The notes beneath the pieces were generated by a model. It was not told the origin of the DNA and made no database searches. It saw nothing but the letters and a program-made list of their open reading frames with translations. This document shows, piece by piece, positions 38,418 through 40,531 of a stretch of 40,531 nt of DNA. Position 1 is the stretch's first letter. The number at the start of each line of letters is the position of its first letter. The translations under genes were made by a program, and so were the position numbers. The stretch lies in IMG/VR virus record IMGVR_UViG_3300047497_000276, positions 1 through 40,531 of that record. One strand, 5' to 3'. Source of the stretch: a virus.

Positions 38418-38689
38418 ACGGTCCTCTGTAATTGTACCGTGAGAATGCACAAAGCCGCCCGATTGCGGCGAGCGGCTGTGCTGGATTTCTTTCGCCCCCG
38501 GCAGAGGCCGGGAATATGTTCGCGTCCCGTTACTCGGGTACGCTAGGAGCAAAGAGCGACTGTCGAAACTCTACCATGAAACGCGAAACCGCCCCACAGG
38601 GTGAGAGGCGGTTTGCGGAGAGCGTGTGGCCCCTTGCGGGGAAAAAGTGTCGGGCGATGCGGCGCCTCGACCGTGAAATTGTAGCACGG
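38418..38689. ncRNA. Serial hairpins, candidate large structured RNA (left part)
   Basis: Stems: ACGGT/ACCGT (38418-38440), GCACA..GCCGC/GCGGCTGTGC (38447-38481), CCCGGC-AGAG-GCCGGG (38497-38512), GCGTCCCG/CGGGTACGC (38522-38543), AAACCGCC/GGCGGTTT (38586-38614), CCCC-TTGC-GGGG (38630-38641), GTCGGGCG/CGCCTCGAC (38649-38671), CCGTG/CACGG (38671-38689). Neither strand shows terminator T-tracts, so these are not ordinary terminators. Confidence 0.45.
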
Positions 38690-38720
38690 TGAAACGTGAA
38701 AAGTTTTTGTGCGGTGAACT

Positions 38721-38926
38721 GTCCCGCTCAACTGTTCGTCGGTGGCCCGCGCGTTAGCGCGATTAGGCCACGACCATTCTATCTTTCCCTGAGCGTATGG
38801 TTGGCCTGTAGTGGTAACTAAAGGACATGCCTAAAGCGAGGGGTCCTCGCTGTCCTAGACCGTAAGGGATAGGCAAGAAAAGATAGAATGGTCGTGGCGT
38901 GAGCCCGACGAACAGTTGAGCGGAAC
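38721..38926. repeat. 206-bp nested inverted repeat
   Basis: Outer arms 38721-38742 and 38905-38926 pair at 21 of 22 positions. Inner arms 38768-38786 and 38879-38897 pair at 19 of 19. Between the left arms lies CGCGC-GTTA-GCGCG (38748-38761), itself flanked by GTGGCC/GGCCAC. The centre contains AGCGAGG-GGT-CCTCGCT (38835-38851) inside AGGAC/GTCCT. TGCCTA (38828-38833) can also pair with TAGGCA (38870-38875), which would form a pseudoknot. Confidence 0.85.
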
Positions 38927-38949
38927 GGTTGTAAATACAGTGTTTTGTA

Positions 38950-38988
38950 CCGAATATTTCGGAACGGTAGGTGTCAACGGTAGACACA
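38950..38988 (-). promoter_or_regulatory. Hairpins with a -35-like TTGACA
   Basis: CCGAA-TAT-TTCGG (38950-38962) and GTGTC/GACAC (38971-38987). On the minus strand TTGACA (38972-38977) could be a -35, but no good -10 is spaced correctly. CGGTAGACACA (38978-38988) repeats the 35680-35690 motif. Confidence 0.3.
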
Positions 38989-39020
38989 GGCGTAAGCACT
39001 GGAATCGTGGGGTTGTAGGC

Positions 39021-39058
39021 ATAGAAAAAGGGCTGCCGAGTGTGCACCCCGACAGCCC
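39021..39058 (-). terminator. Terminator of the AlpA-like gene
   Basis: GGGCTG (39030-39035) and CAGCCC (39053-39058) form the base of a 10-bp stem with two G-T pairs, then T5 on the minus strand. Confidence 0.85.
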
Positions 39059-39065
39059 CAACTCC

Positions 39066-39353
39066 CTATTCGGGAGCAAACCAGTCACCTGTCACCGACA
39101 GGCCGTGGGCCTCAAAGTAGGCAAGCACTTCCGAAACCTTCCACACGATAGGTGAGTTACGGTGCCAGCCGAGTTTCGTGCATTTCGGAAATGGGTCGGG
39201 GTTAGGTATAACCTTCACCTCACGACGACCATTCGCCAATTTGCGCGACACTTCAATTGTCGCCTTCATCTTCCTATCAGTATGGGCTCTCGAAATGGGC
39301 CAGCCCATTCTTTTGAGTCCACTCCAGTCCACAATCAGAGGCTTGGTAGACAT
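39066..39353 (-). CDS. AlpA-like/excisionase-type regulator
   Basis: The 95-aa protein has a pattern of AlpA and phage excisionase winged helices: LKRMGWPISRAHTDRKM (recognition start), DPFPKCTKLGWHRNSPI, and VWKVSEVLAYFEAHGL. These small proteins bind near attachment sites and steer integrase direction or activate its gene. GGAG lies 7 nt before the ATG. It is immediately downstream of the integrase gene and has its own terminator. A plain transcription regulator is the alternative. Confidence 0.7.
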   Translation of the reverse strand: MSTKPLIVDWSGLKRMGWPISRAHTDRKMKATIEVSRKLANGRREVKVIPNPDPFPKCTKLGWHRNSPIVWKVSEVLAYFEAHGLSVTGDWFAPE

Positions 39354-39421
39354 CGTTCAGCTCCGAAGTAGTGGAGCATCCGGATGTCCACGGTTACCAC
39401 CGATGGAACGGCGGAACCTTA

Positions 39422-40531
39422 TCAGGCGGCGAGGATGGTGGAAAGATGGTCCTCCCACAGTTCTACGGCTTTCCGCATTTCGGCCTGGTAGGTGTGCCGG
39501 TTATAAATGCCGACTAGCCCGCCGGTCGTGCCGGTGATGTGGTTGAGCAATTTCTCGACGACGTGGATGGGCGTGCCGAGTTTCGCCTGGTTGGTGGCAA
39601 ACGTCCGGCGGAGGTCGTGCAACGTCCAGTCGGAAGTTTCGCTTTCCTCGTCGAGTATCGCTTTCGACTTGCTCCACCCGTTGAAGGGCGTAGTCCGGCC
39701 GCGAGCCGGAAAGAGAAGTCCCGGACCGGCATTGCCGATAACTTCGGAGGCCAGTTGCCCGAGCGGGAACGTGTGCTCGTTTCCGTTTTTGCAGAGCTCG
39801 GCCGGAAGCGTGCAAAGTTTGTCCGCAAAGAACTCCCCGGCGAACGCGGCAACTTCGCTGCGGCGCTGGCCGGTCAACATCAGAAGTTTCACGATCCGCC
39901 GGAACGATGCGGGCAGTTGGTTGGTGTGGTCGTTGCACGCCGTCCAGATGCGTTTCAGCTCCGCGTCGGTGAGCACTCGTTCGCGGGTCTTGGTGCGCCG
40001 GGCGCTGATGCCCATAACCGGATTGTCGGAAATGTACCGGCGCTTCTGGCACCAGTTGAAAAAGCCCCGAACCGATGCGAGGGCGTGGTTGTACATCGCC
40101 GCGGACTTGATGCGGTCGAGCCTGCGAACAATCTCTCCGTGGGTCACGTCTGCGAGCTGGCCCTTAAAATCAAAGAAGCGGTCAAGGTAATACTCGTAGT
40201 CACTGACGGTGTTCGCCCGGCGGGCGTTCCGCTTCTCGTCCAGGAAGAGTTTGACGGCCGCGGGAAAGCTGAGGGCCTGGGGACGCAGCTTGCCCAATGT
40301 CTTCTCTGCCAGCATCCGCTTCGCTTCGGTGCGGGCTTCGGCAAGCGAGAGGACGGGATAGCGGCCGATGGTGCGGCGGGAGTTCGAAACGTTGAGGATG
40401 AACGTCTTCGAACCGCCCTGCGACACGCGCACGCCGAAACCGGGGAGCGAAGTGTCCCACACATCGCATTGCCCTTTTTCCGGAACCGGAAGTGAGCGTA
40501 CCAACGCGTCACTCAAACTTTGCTTAGGCAT
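39422..40531 (-). CDS. int: Tyrosine integrase, P4-like
   Basis: This 369-aa recombinase has an N-terminal DUF4102-type arm-binding domain (LSDALVRSLPVPEKGQ, WDTSLPGFGVRVSQGG), a core-binding domain (about 90-175), and a catalytic domain. The catalytic residues are Arg223 (LTGQRRSEV), Lys248 (CKNGNEHTF), HDLRR (305-309), His331 (LLNHI) and nucleophile Tyr343 (GIYNRHTY). All are intact. Its ATG is the last codon of the window. Integration, often into tRNA genes in this family, is expected. No attachment site is visible here. Confidence 0.95.
   Translation of the reverse strand: MPKQSLSDALVRSLPVPEKGQCDVWDTSLPGFGVRVSQGGSKTFILNVSNSRRTIGRYPVLSLAEARTEAKRMLAEKTLGKLRPQALSFPAAVKLFLDEKRNARRANTVSDYEYYLDRFFDFKGQLADVTHGEIVRRLDRIKSAAMYNHALASVRGFFNWCQKRRYISDNPVMGISARRTKTRERVLTDAELKRIWTACNDHTNQLPASFRRIVKLLMLTGQRRSEVAAFAGEFFADKLCTLPAELCKNGNEHTFPLGQLASEVIGNAGPGLLFPARGRTTPFNGWSKSKAILDEESETSDWTLHDLRRTFATNQAKLGTPIHVVEKLLNHITGTTGGLVGIYNRHTYQAEMRKAVELWEDHLSTILAA

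Larger units (their letters stand above)
38361..39024. other. Gene-free structured block, about 660 nt
   Basis: No credible coding region is present. From left to right it holds a string of about ten hairpins (38363-38689), a 206-bp nested inverted repeat (38721-38926) and two more hairpins (38950-38987). It is bounded on the right by the AlpA-like gene terminator. It lies beside transfer genes and near the integrase. Candidate identities are origin of transfer or replication, or a large phage-borne structured RNA. Confidence 0.6.

Noticed and set aside
39539-40495. 318-codon rightward frame opposite integrase
   Set aside because: It is antisense to an integrase with complete catalytic residues.
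1-40531. Window ends as natural element termini or attachment sites
   Set aside because: The first base is a stop codon and the last a start codon, which indicates trimming at predicted genes. No direct repeat or tRNA gene at the ends was seen.

Overview
This window looks like the genome of a temperate tailed bacteriophage, podovirus-like, with a plasmid/conjugation-type module built into it. The phage calls rest on a complete leftward morphogenesis block: terminase, 684-aa portal, scaffold, HK97-type capsid, head-tail and fibre proteins, and M23 lysin. No tape-measure, tail-tube or sheath gene is visible, so a short-tailed particle is inferred. The mobile module is a P4-type tyrosine integrase, an AlpA-like regulator, a VirD4/TraG-like ATPase with a P-loop-less companion, a replication-relaxation protein, a CHC2 primase fragment and ArdC. 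The genetic code appears standard. The host cannot be named from this sequence. No tRNA, rRNA, CRISPR array or insertion sequence was found.

Layout. 1-3 kb: DNA-binding and zinc-knuckle proteins, a Cas4/RecB-like nuclease and an SSB-like protein. 3.0-3.5 kb: gene-free and hairpin-rich, with a perfect DnaA box. 3.5-5.8 kb: a DNA-modification island (5mC methyltransferase, HNH nuclease, Vsr). 6.4-26 kb: leftward lysis, virion and packaging genes. 26-27.6 kb: HNH nuclease and RusA resolvase. 27.6-29.1 kb: ArdC and small partners. 29.9-33.2 kb: a leftward operon of 11 mostly tiny genes, including an octapeptide-repeat protein. 33.4-38.4 kb: primase fragment, small conserved protein, relaxation and coupling-ATPase genes. 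38.4-39.0 kb: a roughly 660-nt gene-free block packed with hairpins and a 206-bp nested inverted repeat. 39.1-40.5 kb: regulator and integrase.

How it may work. Integrase and regulator would control lysogeny. SSB-like protein, nuclease and RusA point to recombination-linked replication. No DNA polymerase, replicative helicase or complete primase is visible, so replication must lean on the host or start through the relaxation module. ArdC and the methyltransferase/HNH/Vsr set deal with host restriction.

Two expression styles coexist. Most phage genes start at an ATG with no Shine-Dalgarno, after an A/T-rich leader that often follows a hairpin. A few accessory genes (5783, ArdC, primase fragment, AlpA-like) carry clear AGGAGG or GGAG sites. 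This suggests mosaic origin. The window begins exactly on a stop codon and ends exactly on a start codon, so the true element ends and attachment sites are not shown.
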